NCBI RefSeq assembly: GCF_012844365.1
Contig: NZ_CP051626.1
Span: forward strand, 3,596,001 to 3,660,000
Length of the DNA: 64,000 bases
Direction: 5' to 3'
Source: Brevibacterium sp. 'Marine'
GTDB lineage: Bacteria; Actinomycetota; Actinomycetes; Actinomycetales; Brevibacteriaceae
Shown here: piece by piece, positions 7,567-18,044 of the stretch
Layout: each line of letters begins with the position of its first letter
How positions within the stretch are numbered: the stretch's first letter is position 1
Made by a program: the position numbers and the translations under genes
The notes under the pieces: model-generated
Seen by the model: only the letters and a program-made list of their open reading frames with translations
Database searches by the model: none
Told to the model about the DNA's origin: nothing

Positions 7567-8888
7567 GCGTTCTCTCCTGTGTCGGTGCGCGTTTCTTCAT
7601 CAGCGGTGCCGAGTCCCTCACCCCGGGTGTGCAGCTGGGATTGGCTGGGTAGGGTCGCGGAGATCGCGAACCCGGATCCCTGACTCGATTCGATGACGAG
7701 TTCACCGCCGAGTTCGCGCATCCTGGAGCCGATGAAGTCGAGGCCGAATCCCGAATCGGGGTTCCGCTGCCGGTTGTGCGGATCGGCCATTCCGACCCCG
7801 TCGTCGACGATGTCCATTCTGATCGCCCCGTCGATGTCCATGAGGCTGACCATCACTCGTGTGGCCTGCGAATGCTGTCGAACGTTGGCCAGAGCCGATT
7901 GCGCGGTGCGCAGCAGCGCTACCTCCGCCTCGGCGGACAGGGTCGGCAGGGTCTCGTCGACGTCGAGGCGGCCCGTGATCGAGCTGTCCTCTTCGAGGCG
8001 GGCCAGCAACCGCCGGATCGCCGCGGTCAGCGCACCGTCCTCGAATTCGGCCGGGGCGAGGGCGGCGATGATGCGGCGGACGTCGCGGGAGCTGTGCGCG
8101 GCGAGGTCCTCGACTTGGGCGAGCACCTGCCCGGCGTGGTCATCGGTGGTGCGCTCCGCCTCGGCGTGGGCGATGAGGCGGATCGACGAGATCGACTGCG
8201 CGATCGTGTCGTGGATATCGCGGGAGACGCGGGTCCGCTCCTGGATCTCGCCGGCATGCCGCTGAGTCAGGGCGAGTTCGTCCTGGAGGTCGAGCAGGTT
8301 CTGGTGGGCGAGTTCGAGGGAACGCAGCAGCTCCTCCCGACGACGACCTTCACGGAGGAGTTCGATGTAACCGCGGGAGAGCCCCAGCGCGAAAACGGCA
8401 CCGATGAGTGAGCCGATGATGCTCGGCGGAAGCACCTGACCATAGTGAGCCAGCGGCGCGACGATGGTCGCGATATAGGTCAGTGCAGTGAAGACGATGG
8501 CGATGCGCAGGGAGAAGAGGTGACCGGCGAGCAGCCAGAGGAGGAAGGCGACCCAGATGAACTCGGCGGAGACGAGCAGGGTGCACAGCCACGCGGCGGC
8601 GAGGACGATGAGCCACCATTTCGCCAGCACCAGCGCTCCGGAGCGAGCAGCGCGGACGGCGCCGAGGGCGTACCAGGCGAGGAAGACGATGCTCACGGCG
8701 ATCGCGGCGAGCATCGGGGCGCCGGTGGTGATCGCGCGAATGCAGGAGATGAGCATGAGGACGAGCGCGATGGCGTGCTGGCCGATCTCCATCGTCCGTT
8801 CCGTCCATTTGCGTGCGCCCACGCTGCCACCTTCCTGCAGATCGGCCTCGGCGACGAACGTGCCGAAACGGTGATCCAGTGCTGTCAT
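7563..8888 (-). CDS. NarL-type sensor histidine kinase
   Basis: A 441-residue membrane kinase. About five or six membrane helices occupy residues 35-175 with almost no extracytoplasmic loop, so it may sense a membrane or envelope signal. A coiled linker (residues 175-220) leads to the HisKA_3 box with phospho-acceptor His226 in SRDIHDTIAQ. The HATPase domain shows the N-box region TAQSALANVRQHS and the G-box DDGVGM followed by GFGL. The start has GGGAG upstream. It is coupled by overlap to the response regulator. This topology matches DesK/LiaS-like intramembrane sensors of envelope stress, an analogy only. Confidence 0.92.
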   Translation of the reverse strand: MTALDHRFGTFVAEADLQEGGSVGARKWTERTMEIGQHAIALVLMLISCIRAITTGAPMLAAIAVSIVFLAWYALGAVRAARSGALVLAKWWLIVLAAAWLCTLLVSAEFIWVAFLLWLLAGHLFSLRIAIVFTALTYIATIVAPLAHYGQVLPPSIIGSLIGAVFALGLSRGYIELLREGRRREELLRSLELAHQNLLDLQDELALTQRHAGEIQERTRVSRDIHDTIAQSISSIRLIAHAEAERTTDDHAGQVLAQVEDLAAHSSRDVRRIIAALAPAEFEDGALTAAIRRLLARLEEDSSITGRLDVDETLPTLSAEAEVALLRTAQSALANVRQHSQATRVMVSLMDIDGAIRMDIVDDGVGMADPHNRQRNPDSGFGLDFIGSRMRELGGELVIESSQGSGFAISATLPSQSQLHTRGEGLGTADEETRTDTGENA

Positions 8889-8961
8889 GATCTCCCTGCC
8901 AACTCAATCACATCCGGAACCCCGGTGGTATGACATCTGCGCCGTCCGGTGCGGAAACCGA

Positions 8962-9001
8962 GTGGGCCCGGGCGACGATCTGCGTCGTCGCCCGGGCCCA
9001 C
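8962..9001 (-). terminator. Terminator after the MMPL exporter gene
   Basis: A 17-bp perfect G/C stem (GTGGGCCCGGGCGACGA and its complement) with a 6-base loop, 13 bp past the MMPL stop. There is no T run. It separates the MMPL gene from the kinase gene. Confidence 0.75.
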
Positions 9002-9014
9002 CCAGCGTGACGGT

Positions 9015-11270
9015 TCAGTGCTTGCCGTGGTGAATCCCGGAACCGGAGTCCGCGAATTCCTTCTCGGCGAGCAGATGGGTGGAGTGTTCGTCTCCGTCAG
9101 CCTCACCACCAGCAGCACCCTCGTGGAAGCGCGTAATCACCTTGTTCGGCCACCACATCCGGTTGCCCACGAGTCCGAAGATCGAGGGGACGATGATGGT
9201 GCGGACGATGATCGTGTCGACGAGCACGCCGACTCCGACGATGAGGCCGAGCTGGCCGAGGACCATCAGCGGCAGCATGCCCAGTGCCGCGAACACTCCG
9301 GCCAAGACGATGCCGGCGCTGGTGATGACGCCGCCGGTGTGGGCGACAGCTTCGATCATTCCCTGGCGTCCGCTGTGGAGGACGGACTCCTTCTTCGCGC
9401 GGTGGGCGAGGAAGATCGAGTAGTCGATGCCGAGCGCCACGAGGAAGAGGAACGCGAGGATCGGCACCTGAGAATCGAGCGCGGACTGGCCGAAGATCGT
9501 CCGTGACAGGAACGCACCGAGTCCGATCGCCGCCGCCGAGGACACTACGTTGACGAGCAGCAGAGTGAACGCTGCGATCGGTGCGCGGAGGATGCCGAGC
9601 AGGATGATGAAGCTGATCGCCAGCACCATCGGAACGATCGTGACGAAGTCCGTCCAGTTACCGTCGCGGGCGTCGAGCTCCGTGGCCGCGGCCCCGCCGA
9701 CCTGGGCGTTCGCTCCGTCGATGGCATGGACATCGCTGCGGATGTCCTCGACGAGGTCGAGTCCCTTTGCGCTGTCGGGTTCGTATTCGCCGGTGACCAT
9801 GATCTTCGTGACGGAAGCGCCGTCGATTGTCGTGTCCTCGACCGGCGCGGCGCGCACGACGCCGTCCATATCGCTGACCGAATCGGCGACCTCATCGGCA
9901 TGGTCGGTATCGGCGACGATCCAGATCGGCTGGGATTCCCCGGGCGGGAAATGGTCGGCGAGGACGTCGAGTCCCTGCGCCGATTCGGACTGGACCCGGA
10001 ATTTCTCAGTCTGATCGAGACCGATCGACGATCCGATGAAACCGGTGGCCATGACACCGAGGATGACGATCCCGGCGCCGAGGTGGAGCCCCGGTTTGCG
10101 CACCACGCGGGTGGCGATCGTGCGCCAGATCGAAGGCTTGGCCACACTCGCAGGTGCGGTGGCACGGGTGGCGGCGGCCGCCTCGGCGGGGGTGAGCTCT
10201 TCATCCACAGTCGCTTCTGCTTTCGGGATGAAGGGCCAGAACATCGTCTTGCCGCAGATCGCGAGCACGGGCGGCAGCGCGAAGAGGACGGCGGCTACGG
10301 AGATGAGCAGGCCGACGGCCGCGGTGATGCCCAGGCCGCGGGTGCCGGGGATGATCGCGAAGACGAGGCTGAGCAGGGACAGGACGACCGTGAGATTCGA
10401 GGCGAGGATCGTCGACGCGGTGTGGGTCCACGCCTCGGCGAGGGCGGTGCGGTGGTCGGTGACTCGGCGCAGCTCCTCGCGGTAGCGGGAGATGAACAGC
10501 AGTGCGTAGTTGGCTCCCGCGCCGAAGACGAGGACGCTGATGATGCCCGCATCGAATTGCAGGTCGAGCCAGTCGCCGACGGCCGCGGTCACGGTCGAGG
10601 CGAGTCCGTCGGCGGTGCCGATGACGATGAGCGGCAACAGCCACAGGACCGGCGAACGGTAGGTGATGATGAGCAGCAGGGCGACGATGACGACGGTGAC
10701 GATGAGCAGGGTGAAGTCCGCACCGTTGAACGCCGAGGCGATGTCGGCGCCGATCGCGGGGCCGCCCGTGACCAGCAGAGACATGCCGTCGCCGGTGAGC
10801 GACTGGGCGGTCGGGTCGTCGGCGATGGCGGTGCGCAGCTCGTCGACGGTCTCAGCGGTGTCGGAGTTCGTCAGGCCCACCGTGATCGGCACCATGAGCA
10901 GCGCGGCCTGTTTGTCGTCGCTGAGGATCGGCCCGGTGACGGCCGCAGTGGATTCGTCGCCGACGGAATCGCCGAGCGAACTGCCGAGCTTCTTCAGCTG
11001 CGCTTGGTCGTCGGCGGAGAGTTCGGATCCGTCCTCGTTCGAAGCCACGACCATGACGGACTGTTTGTCTGCCTCGGGGAACTTATCGAGGATTGTCTGG
11101 GCCTGAGTCGATTCGGAGTCGGCCGGAGCAGTTTCGCTGGGTCGGTCCTCCCCTGCCCCGGACAGGAGTCCGAAGAGCAGAGCGACGAGGACGACGACCC
11201 CGCCGAGGACGAGCCACGAACCGCGCTTCGATGTCAGCGTATGTGCGGTTTTCGCCAGTGGTGAGTTCAT
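9015..11270 (-). CDS. MMPL family (RND-type) membrane exporter
   Basis: A 751-residue transporter with the MMPL plan: one N-terminal helix, an extracytoplasmic domain, a six-helix bundle, then the same again. The sequence GAGANYALLFISRYREEL in the first bundle and ALGIDYSIFLAHRAKKE in the second are the family's helix-4 motifs with the proton-relay Asp/Tyr. The C-terminal tail is short and His-rich. Actinobacterial MMPL proteins export lipids, siderophores or toxic amphiphiles. A palindrome lies 56 bp upstream of its ATG. The adjacent kinase and regulator are candidates for its control. Confidence 0.9.
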   Translation of the reverse strand: MNSPLAKTAHTLTSKRGSWLVLGGVVVLVALLFGLLSGAGEDRPSETAPADSESTQAQTILDKFPEADKQSVMVVASNEDGSELSADDQAQLKKLGSSLGDSVGDESTAAVTGPILSDDKQAALLMVPITVGLTNSDTAETVDELRTAIADDPTAQSLTGDGMSLLVTGGPAIGADIASAFNGADFTLLIVTVVIVALLLIITYRSPVLWLLPLIVIGTADGLASTVTAAVGDWLDLQFDAGIISVLVFGAGANYALLFISRYREELRRVTDHRTALAEAWTHTASTILASNLTVVLSLLSLVFAIIPGTRGLGITAAVGLLISVAAVLFALPPVLAICGKTMFWPFIPKAEATVDEELTPAEAAAATRATAPASVAKPSIWRTIATRVVRKPGLHLGAGIVILGVMATGFIGSSIGLDQTEKFRVQSESAQGLDVLADHFPPGESQPIWIVADTDHADEVADSVSDMDGVVRAAPVEDTTIDGASVTKIMVTGEYEPDSAKGLDLVEDIRSDVHAIDGANAQVGGAAATELDARDGNWTDFVTIVPMVLAISFIILLGILRAPIAAFTLLLVNVVSSAAAIGLGAFLSRTIFGQSALDSQVPILAFLFLVALGIDYSIFLAHRAKKESVLHSGRQGMIEAVAHTGGVITSAGIVLAGVFAALGMLPLMVLGQLGLIVGVGVLVDTIIVRTIIVPSIFGLVGNRMWWPNKVITRFHEGAAGGEADGDEHSTHLLAEKEFADSGSGIHHGKH

Positions 11271-11325
11271 GACTCCAGTCCATCAATCTGAGGAGTCACA
11301 CACATCGCCGAAGAGTTCGGAATCG

Positions 11326-11347
11326 TTCTCCAACTTTCGATGGAGAA
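11326..11347. promoter_or_regulatory. Palindrome TTCTCCA-N8-TGGAGAA upstream of the MMPL gene
   Basis: Perfect 7-bp arms separated by eight bases, 56 bp before the MMPL start codon. No T run follows, so an operator is more likely than a terminator. The cognate regulator is unknown; the NarL-type regulator nearby is one candidate. Confidence 0.4.
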
Positions 11348-11409
11348 AACGCACTGACCTGGAGTGATGCTTGCGGCTGAGGTTACGGCACGGGTGGAGA
11401 GTCAGCGGC

Positions 11410-11976
11410 TCAGGCGAGCTCGGCCCCCGCCTTCTCGACCTCCGCGAGTGCTGCCGCGCTGGTCTCCTCCCCGACACCCGCAATGAGGTCGGTGAGCACT
11501 CGAACGCTCAGTCCCGCGCTCAGCGCATCGAGGGCGGAAGCGCGTACGCAATGGTCGGTGGCGATGCCGACGACGTCCACCTCGGTGATGGTGAGTTCGG
11601 TGAGAAGCTCGCCGAGGCGGCTCCCCGTGTCCGTGATCCCCTGGAACGCCGAATAGTCGGGTTTGCCCTGGCCCTTGCGCACCTCGCGGGTGATGGCCGA
11701 GGTGTCGAGCAGCGGGTCGAATTCGGCGCCAGTCGTGCCGGCGACGCAGTGGACGGGCCAACTGTCGACGAAGTCCGGGGTGTCGCTGAAGTGCCCGCCG
11801 TTGTCATTGTCGGCATCGTGCCAGTCCCGGGAGGCGATGACGGCGTCATAGTCGCCGGCATGCACGTCGAGGTGGGCGCTTATGCCTTCGGCGACGGCGT
11901 CGCCCCCGGTCACGCCGAGCGCGCCGCCTTCGGTGAAGTCATTTTGGACATCGACGATGAGAAGTGCCTTGGCCAT
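11410..11976 (-). CDS. pncA: Nicotinamidase / isochorismatase-family hydrolase
   Basis: A 188-residue protein closely matching nicotinamidase, which hydrolyses nicotinamide to nicotinate for NAD salvage and activates pyrazinamide. The catalytic triad is visible as Asp9 (LIVDVQNDF), Lys101 (REVRKGQGKPDYSAF) and Cys143 (GIATDHCVRAS). Metal ligands correspond to Asp51, His53, His62 and His76, in the same order as mycobacterial PncA. Length is as expected. It stands alone, with the DoxX gene 188 bp upstream on the same strand. Confidence 0.92.
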   Translation of the reverse strand: MAKALLIVDVQNDFTEGGALGVTGGDAVAEGISAHLDVHAGDYDAVIASRDWHDADNDNGGHFSDTPDFVDSWPVHCVAGTTGAEFDPLLDTSAITREVRKGQGKPDYSAFQGITDTGSRLGELLTELTITEVDVVGIATDHCVRASALDALSAGLSVRVLTDLIAGVGEETSAAALAEVEKAGAELA

Positions 11977-12164
11977 GCCTCGAGCATAGGCGTTTCCCGG
12001 CCGATTTCCAGGTGTGCGGCGGATTCGGTTGAAGGCCGGTGCGACTGGTGGTGGGCGCGCCAGGCGCTGAGCGAACGCCGAGATCCGGACGATCTGTGCT
12101 GAAATTCACCGAGTTTGTCCGCACGGATCGTCCGCAACTTCGAGCGCAGAGCCCATCACGGACC

Positions 12165-12641
12165 TCAGGCCTGCTTGAGGGCGCGCTTCTCGGCCTTCTT
12201 CGCGGCCTTCTTGGCGGCCTTCTCGATGGCCTTGGTGTTGTCACTGTCTCCGGCGATGAGGAGCAGTCCGCCGAGTGCGGCGAGGTTCTTCGAGAACTGG
12301 GTCTGGTGGGCCTTCGCGTCTCCGCCTTCCATCTCCCAGAAGGAGTGTCCGGCAAGCGTGGTCGGGATGAGGGAGCCTGCGAGCGCCAGTGCCGAAAGCT
12401 TCGGCTTGATGCCGAGCAGCAGGGTGGCACCGGCGAGGATCTGCACTCCGCCGTTGATGCGCACGAGCAGTTCGTTGTCGTCGGGAAGTCCGGGCACGTA
12501 TTCACGGATGGCGTCCAGGGTCGATTCGGCCATCGCCGCCTTGCCCGCAGGATCCTTCACAGCCGAGAGTCCGCCGGTGATGAAGATCGGTGCGGTGAGC
12601 ATGCGTCCTGCCGTCTGCAGCAATGATGGGCCAAAAATCAC
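12165..12641 (-). CDS. DoxX family membrane protein
   Basis: A 158-residue protein with four membrane helices in DoxX arrangement (GRMLTAPIFITGGLSAVKD, then GGVQILAGATLLLGIKPKLSALALAG). The conserved loop LAGHSFWEMEG between helices 3 and 4 is typical. The C-terminus is a lysine/alanine tail of about 25 residues (KAAKKAAKKAEKRALK) on the cytoplasmic side. DoxX proteins have been linked to oxidative and thiol stress in actinobacteria; the role here is not shown. Confidence 0.85.
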   Translation of the reverse strand: MIFGPSLLQTAGRMLTAPIFITGGLSAVKDPAGKAAMAESTLDAIREYVPGLPDDNELLVRINGGVQILAGATLLLGIKPKLSALALAGSLIPTTLAGHSFWEMEGGDAKAHQTQFSKNLAALGGLLLIAGDSDNTKAIEKAAKKAAKKAEKRALKQA

Positions 12642-12680
12642 AAAAGACTCCTTAGGTCTATGGGGTTTCTGAGCCTAACG

Positions 12681-12723
12681 GACGCCGGGGCCGGGCCTCA
12701 ATTTCGAGGCCGGCCCCGGCGTC
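12681..12723 (-). terminator. Terminator after the CPBP protease gene
   Basis: Fourteen-base G/C arms (GACGCCGGGGCCGG and its complement) continue inward to a small AATTTC loop. It lies 16 bp past the CPBP stop and is followed leftward only by mixed sequence. Confidence 0.7.
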
Positions 12724-12738
12724 ATATTTCGATGGTGA

Positions 12739-13905
12739 TCAGACGGTCTGCCGGGGATCAGGTGCGGCGGGGGTAGCCTTCTTGATCCCCAGCTCCGGCT
12801 GCTTCCGGAACTGCCCCGTCAGAACGAGTGTGGCGATGACGACAGCGGAGACGATCCAACCCGAAACCCCGAGGAGAGTCATGAGCGCAGGGTCGGGAGT
12901 CGAGGCCCCCGCATCGATGACCAAGGCCAGCAACATGCCGGTGGATCCGTTGAGTGCGGCGTGGGCGAAGACGGCCGGCCACACGGATCCGGTGCGCAGG
13001 CGCAGCCACCCGAAGAGGATGCCGACCATAATGCAGCCGCCGACCATGAGTCCCAGACCGGTGATGTCGGGGCGGTTGAAGTTGTAGCCGAGCAGGATGA
13101 GCGGTGCATGCCACAGACCCCAAACCACGCCGACGATGAGCAGAGCAGGCCAGGTGCCCAGGGGACGGAGACTGGTGAGCAGCCATCCCCTCCAGCCGAA
13201 TTCCTCACCGATCGTGACGAAGCAATTGGATACCGAGCCTGCGAGCATGAGCAGCAGATATCCGAGGATAGCGACCGCAATCGGCACCGACTCCATACCC
13301 GGGAGTGTGGCCAATTGTTCCTTGAACGCGGACAGCCCGGTGAGGTCGAGCGTGAGCCAACCGAACGCAGCGCTGACCAGATAGCCGAGGACGACGAGAA
13401 CCATGATGCCGAAGAAGGCCGCGACGGTCACTCCGATGACTCGACCGAAGGGACGCAACGGCCAGAAGCCGAAGTAGCGCGGAGCGCTGGCCAAGACCTC
13501 TCCCCTGGCACGGGCGCGGCGGCGCTGGACGATGGAGGCGATGATGCTGGCGACCAGAGGTGTGAACATCATGAGCCCGCCGAAGACCGTCACGGCGAGC
13601 GGGTCGCTGATGCCCTCGCCCGAAGTCCACAGCGGCAGGCAGGCCAGCCACGCGAGGCCGAAGGCGATGACAGCGAAGATGCCGATCTCGAGCCACGGGA
13701 CCCGGGAGGGCACGACGGCGAGTGGTCGCCCTTTCGCGTCGACCTCCTCGGTGGGGGTGTGCGATCCATCCATCGCCGAGGCGGCAGGACCAGGCATGGA
13801 ATCCGTCGTTCCGGGCGGGTGGGGTTGGACAGCGGGCTGAGGTGATGGCTCGGTCGGTCCGGTCGCCTCGGCGAATCCTGCCTGAGTGTGCGTCTGCGTA
13901 TTCAC
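12739..13905 (-). CDS. CPBP family intramembrane metalloprotease (CAAX protease-like)
   Basis: A 388-residue membrane protein. After ~65 disordered residues come about eight helices. The family motifs are visible: Glu234-Glu235-x3-Arg239 in GEEFGWRGW, His266 in WGLWHAPL, and His315-x3-Asn319 in AHAALNGS, which together form the metal site. The start is taken as the GTG at 13905, preceded by GAGGAGGAAT; the longer frame to 14028 lacks a ribosome site. Bacterial members process peptides or act in bacteriocin immunity; the substrate is unknown. It is transcribed away from the amino-acid permease gene. Confidence 0.87.
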   Translation of the reverse strand: MNTQTHTQAGFAEATGPTEPSPQPAVQPHPPGTTDSMPGPAASAMDGSHTPTEEVDAKGRPLAVVPSRVPWLEIGIFAVIAFGLAWLACLPLWTSGEGISDPLAVTVFGGLMMFTPLVASIIASIVQRRRARARGEVLASAPRYFGFWPLRPFGRVIGVTVAAFFGIMVLVVLGYLVSAAFGWLTLDLTGLSAFKEQLATLPGMESVPIAVAILGYLLLMLAGSVSNCFVTIGEEFGWRGWLLTSLRPLGTWPALLIVGVVWGLWHAPLILLGYNFNRPDITGLGLMVGGCIMVGILFGWLRLRTGSVWPAVFAHAALNGSTGMLLALVIDAGASTPDPALMTLLGVSGWIVSAVVIATLVLTGQFRKQPELGIKKATPAAPDPRQTV

Positions 13906-14114
13906 GATTCCTCCTCGTTCCTGCACTGTGTCCACCGGTTCGACGGTGATCCGTGCCTGTGATTCCACGCTATGACTCGCGGTCGCCCGGCACCTCCGCC
14001 GCGAGGCGGAAATCGCGATCAGCCGCACGGACGAGAACGCTTCCGCAGGTGAGAATCGGAGATACGATGCGAACAGTACGGAATCAACGACGATTCGAAT
14101 GAAGGAACTGCATC

Positions 14115-15662
14115 ATGTCCGATCTCCCCTCGAATGCCCACCATCCCGCGGGCGCTCGCACCTCCGCCGGCAATCGTGCCGATGGCCATCTCTCCGATTC
14201 CGATCACCTCGCCGTCCTCGGCTACGGTGACTCGTTCGAGCGGTCGATGAGCCCGTGGGCGAACTTCGCTCTCGGCTTCACCTATCTCTCCCCGCTCGTC
14301 GGCGTCTATTCGCTGCTGGCCGTCGCACTGTCGACCGGTGGTCCGCCCTCGATCTGGTGGATCGTCATCGTTGCCTGCGGGCAGCTGCTCGTCGCCCTCG
14401 TCTTCGGGGAGGTCGTCTCCCAATTCCCCATCGCCGGTGGAATCTACCCATGGGCGAGGCGGCTGTGGAGCAAGCGGTATGCCTGGATGGCCGCATGGAT
14501 CTACATCTGCGCGCTCATCGTCACGATCACCTCGGTGGCGGAGTTCGGTGCCGGGTTCCTCGCAAGCCTCTTCGGCCTCGAACTCAGCCGCAACTCCACT
14601 CTGTTCCTCGGCCTGGGACTGCTGGTGCTGGCCTTGGCGATCAACTTCTCGGGCACGAAATGGTTGGCCCGCATCGCGCGCATCGGCCTCTTCGCCGAAC
14701 TCATCGGCGTCATCGGGCTCGGCCTGTTCCTGCTCATCTTCGAACGCAAGCACAGCTTCTCCGTCTTCTTCGACACCATGGGAACCGCCGGTGACGGCAG
14801 CTACCTGCCCGTCTTCATGGGAGCCGCAGTCGCTGGGCTCTTCCTCTTCTACGGTTTCGAAGCGTGCGGTGACGTCGCCGAGGAAGTGTCGAATCCGGCC
14901 CGCGGCATTCCGAAGGCGATGCTCATGACGATCTTCGTCGGGGCGATCTCTGCGCTGTTCTCCTTCGGCGGATATGTGCTCGCGGCACCGAATCTCGAGG
15001 AGATCGTCGCCGGCGAGGTCGCCGACCCGATTCCCGCGATCCTCGCCGGCAGCCTCGGCGATGTCGGTGCGAAGATCTTCCTGCTCGTTGCGATCCTCGC
15101 GTTCATCTCGTGTGTGCTCAGCCTGCAGGCCGCTGCATCGAGGCTGATCTTCAGCTTCGCCCGCGACGGAATGATGCCCGGGCACACGTGGCTGTCGAAG
15201 GTCACCGACGGGACGAAGATCCCACACAATGCACTCATCGTCGCCTGCACGGCACCCGCCCTGATCTGCGTGCTCATCTGGTTCAACGACGGAATCCTCG
15301 TCGCCGTGACCTCGTTCGCCATCCTCGGCATCTACCTCGCCTTCCAGATGGTCGTCCTCGGGGCGCTGCGGCAGAGGGTCAAGGGGTGGAAGCCGGCGGG
15401 GCCGTGGTCGCTGGGAGGCTGGGGCATGGTCGTCAACATCGCGGCCTTGGCGTACGGCATCTTCGCGATGGTCCTGCTCTCGCTGCCCGGCGACTCCGGA
15501 TCGTTCTTCGCCGACTGGATCGTGCTCATCGGTCTGGTCGTCGTGCTTGTCGCCGGATTCATCTACCTGTTCACGGCACGTCCGGATCGGAAGTCCGACG
15601 CCCCCGAAGGTGACGCCATCGCCGTCGCCGAGGCGATCCGCACCCACCGCGCGAAGCAGTAG
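14115..15662 (+). CDS. APC family amino acid / polyamine permease
   Basis: A 515-residue transporter with about 12 membrane helices. The sequence LGFTYLSPLVGVYSLLAVAL, the segment FPIAGGIYPWARRL after helix 2, and GFEACGDVAEEVSNPARGIPKAM in the centre are typical of the amino acid-polyamine-organocation family (GABA/ethanolamine-like branch). A 40-residue polar N-terminus precedes it. Imports an amine or amino acid by proton symport; the specific substrate cannot be told. It is single, between the divergent CPBP gene and a convergent GNAT gene. Confidence 0.88.
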   Translation: MSDLPSNAHHPAGARTSAGNRADGHLSDSDHLAVLGYGDSFERSMSPWANFALGFTYLSPLVGVYSLLAVALSTGGPPSIWWIVIVACGQLLVALVFGEVVSQFPIAGGIYPWARRLWSKRYAWMAAWIYICALIVTITSVAEFGAGFLASLFGLELSRNSTLFLGLGLLVLALAINFSGTKWLARIARIGLFAELIGVIGLGLFLLIFERKHSFSVFFDTMGTAGDGSYLPVFMGAAVAGLFLFYGFEACGDVAEEVSNPARGIPKAMLMTIFVGAISALFSFGGYVLAAPNLEEIVAGEVADPIPAILAGSLGDVGAKIFLLVAILAFISCVLSLQAAASRLIFSFARDGMMPGHTWLSKVTDGTKIPHNALIVACTAPALICVLIWFNDGILVAVTSFAILGIYLAFQMVVLGALRQRVKGWKPAGPWSLGGWGMVVNIAALAYGIFAMVLLSLPGDSGSFFADWIVLIGLVVVLVAGFIYLFTARPDRKSDAPEGDAIAVAEAIRTHRAKQ

Positions 15663-15722
15663 GTGGCGCGGGGGCGGGCGTGGATCCTTCCGGCGAACGG
15701 GGTGAGGCGCGGCGGCCCCGGA

Positions 15723-16235
15723 TCAGACGCCGAACTCTGGCGCGAAGGCCAGGGCACCCGCGGGCACCTCGCCAGCCAACGACATCGCCATGAGCGCCTC
15801 GTCGGGAACGTCGACGTGCAGGGTGATGCCGAAGCCCGAGGCCGGTGTGAACCCGAAGCGCGGGTAGTACTCGGCGTGGCCGAGGACCACGGCGAATGCC
15901 TCCCCGCGGCGGGCAGCCTCGGCCAGCAGCGCCTCGATGACGGCGGTGCCGACACCGGTACGCTGATGCTCGGGCCACACAGAACAGGGCGCAAGGCAGA
16001 CCCCGGGAGCCTCGCCGACAAAACACCGGGAGAGCATGGCGTGGGCGATGACCTCACCATCGAGAACGCCGACGAACGACAAGCCCTCGACCCCATTGCC
16101 AGATCCGCGGAGGGCGTCGACGAGCTCCGCCTCGTCAACCTGGCCGAAAGCGGCCGCGGTCAGCGCGTGGATCGTGTCGATGTCACCGGATGTCTCGGCG
16201 CGGACAGTGAACTGAGGTGCGGGAGGATTCGTCAC
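15723..16235 (-). CDS. GNAT family N-acetyltransferase
   Basis: A 170-residue acetyltransferase of the YhbS-like group. The acetyl-CoA pyrophosphate loop is visible as VWPEHQRTGVGTAVIEALL, and the C-terminal segment AEYYPRFGFTPASGFG is the family's substrate-side motif. Start choice is uncertain: GTG 16235, ATG 16280 and ATG 16313 are all in frame and none has a strong ribosome site; the conserved region begins just after 16235. It is divergent from argG. Substrate unknown. Confidence 0.8.
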   Translation of the reverse strand: MTNPPAPQFTVRAETSGDIDTIHALTAAAFGQVDEAELVDALRGSGNGVEGLSFVGVLDGEVIAHAMLSRCFVGEAPGVCLAPCSVWPEHQRTGVGTAVIEALLAEAARRGEAFAVVLGHAEYYPRFGFTPASGFGITLHVDVPDEALMAMSLAGEVPAGALAFAPEFGV

Positions 16236-16305
16236 CTGTTCACGATAGCAATCGGCGGGGCCGCCTCGGCGAGATTCCATCGCCTCACCCACCCTGAGCA
16301 CATAA

Positions 16306-17787
<1,482 letters not shown>

Positions 17788-17901
17788 GGCCCGCGCCCGA
17801 CGCCGGTGCCGGTCGGGCTGAGCCCCGTCCGCACCGGATGGTGAAAGACTTCCGGAGACACTGCGCAGCATGAGACTCGCGGCCTCCGGTTGAGAACAGA
17901 G

Positions 17902-17960
17902 AACGGCCGGCAGACGGCTCCACGATCATCGCGATCGACGGAGTCCGCCTGCCGGCCGTT
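17902..17960 (+). terminator. Inverted repeat downstream of argG
   Basis: Twelve-base arms AACGGCCGGCAG and CTGCCGGCCGTT surround a 35-base loop, ending in a short T run (CCGTTTCG). It lies about 115 bp past the argG stop and is the only good terminator candidate there. Confidence 0.55.
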
Positions 17961-18044
17961 TCGCATTCACCGCGAGCTGCAGTGCCCGCGTCCGCGCCCG
18001 CACGATGCGGTGCGGTGCGGTGCGACCGTGGAATGATTCGTTCC

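Noticed and set aside
9726..11264. 512-codon plus-strand frame antisense to the MMPL exporter gene
   Set aside because: Mirrors a clear MMPL gene; the product is Asp/Arg/Gly-rich with no motif.
12961..13845. 294-codon plus-strand frame antisense to the CPBP protease gene
   Set aside because: The CPBP metal-site motifs are on the minus strand; this frame is low complexity.
14019..15647. 542-codon open frame antisense to the amino-acid permease gene
   Set aside because: The opposite strand encodes a clear 12-helix permease; the antisense product is low-complexity Asp/Glu/Arg without motifs.
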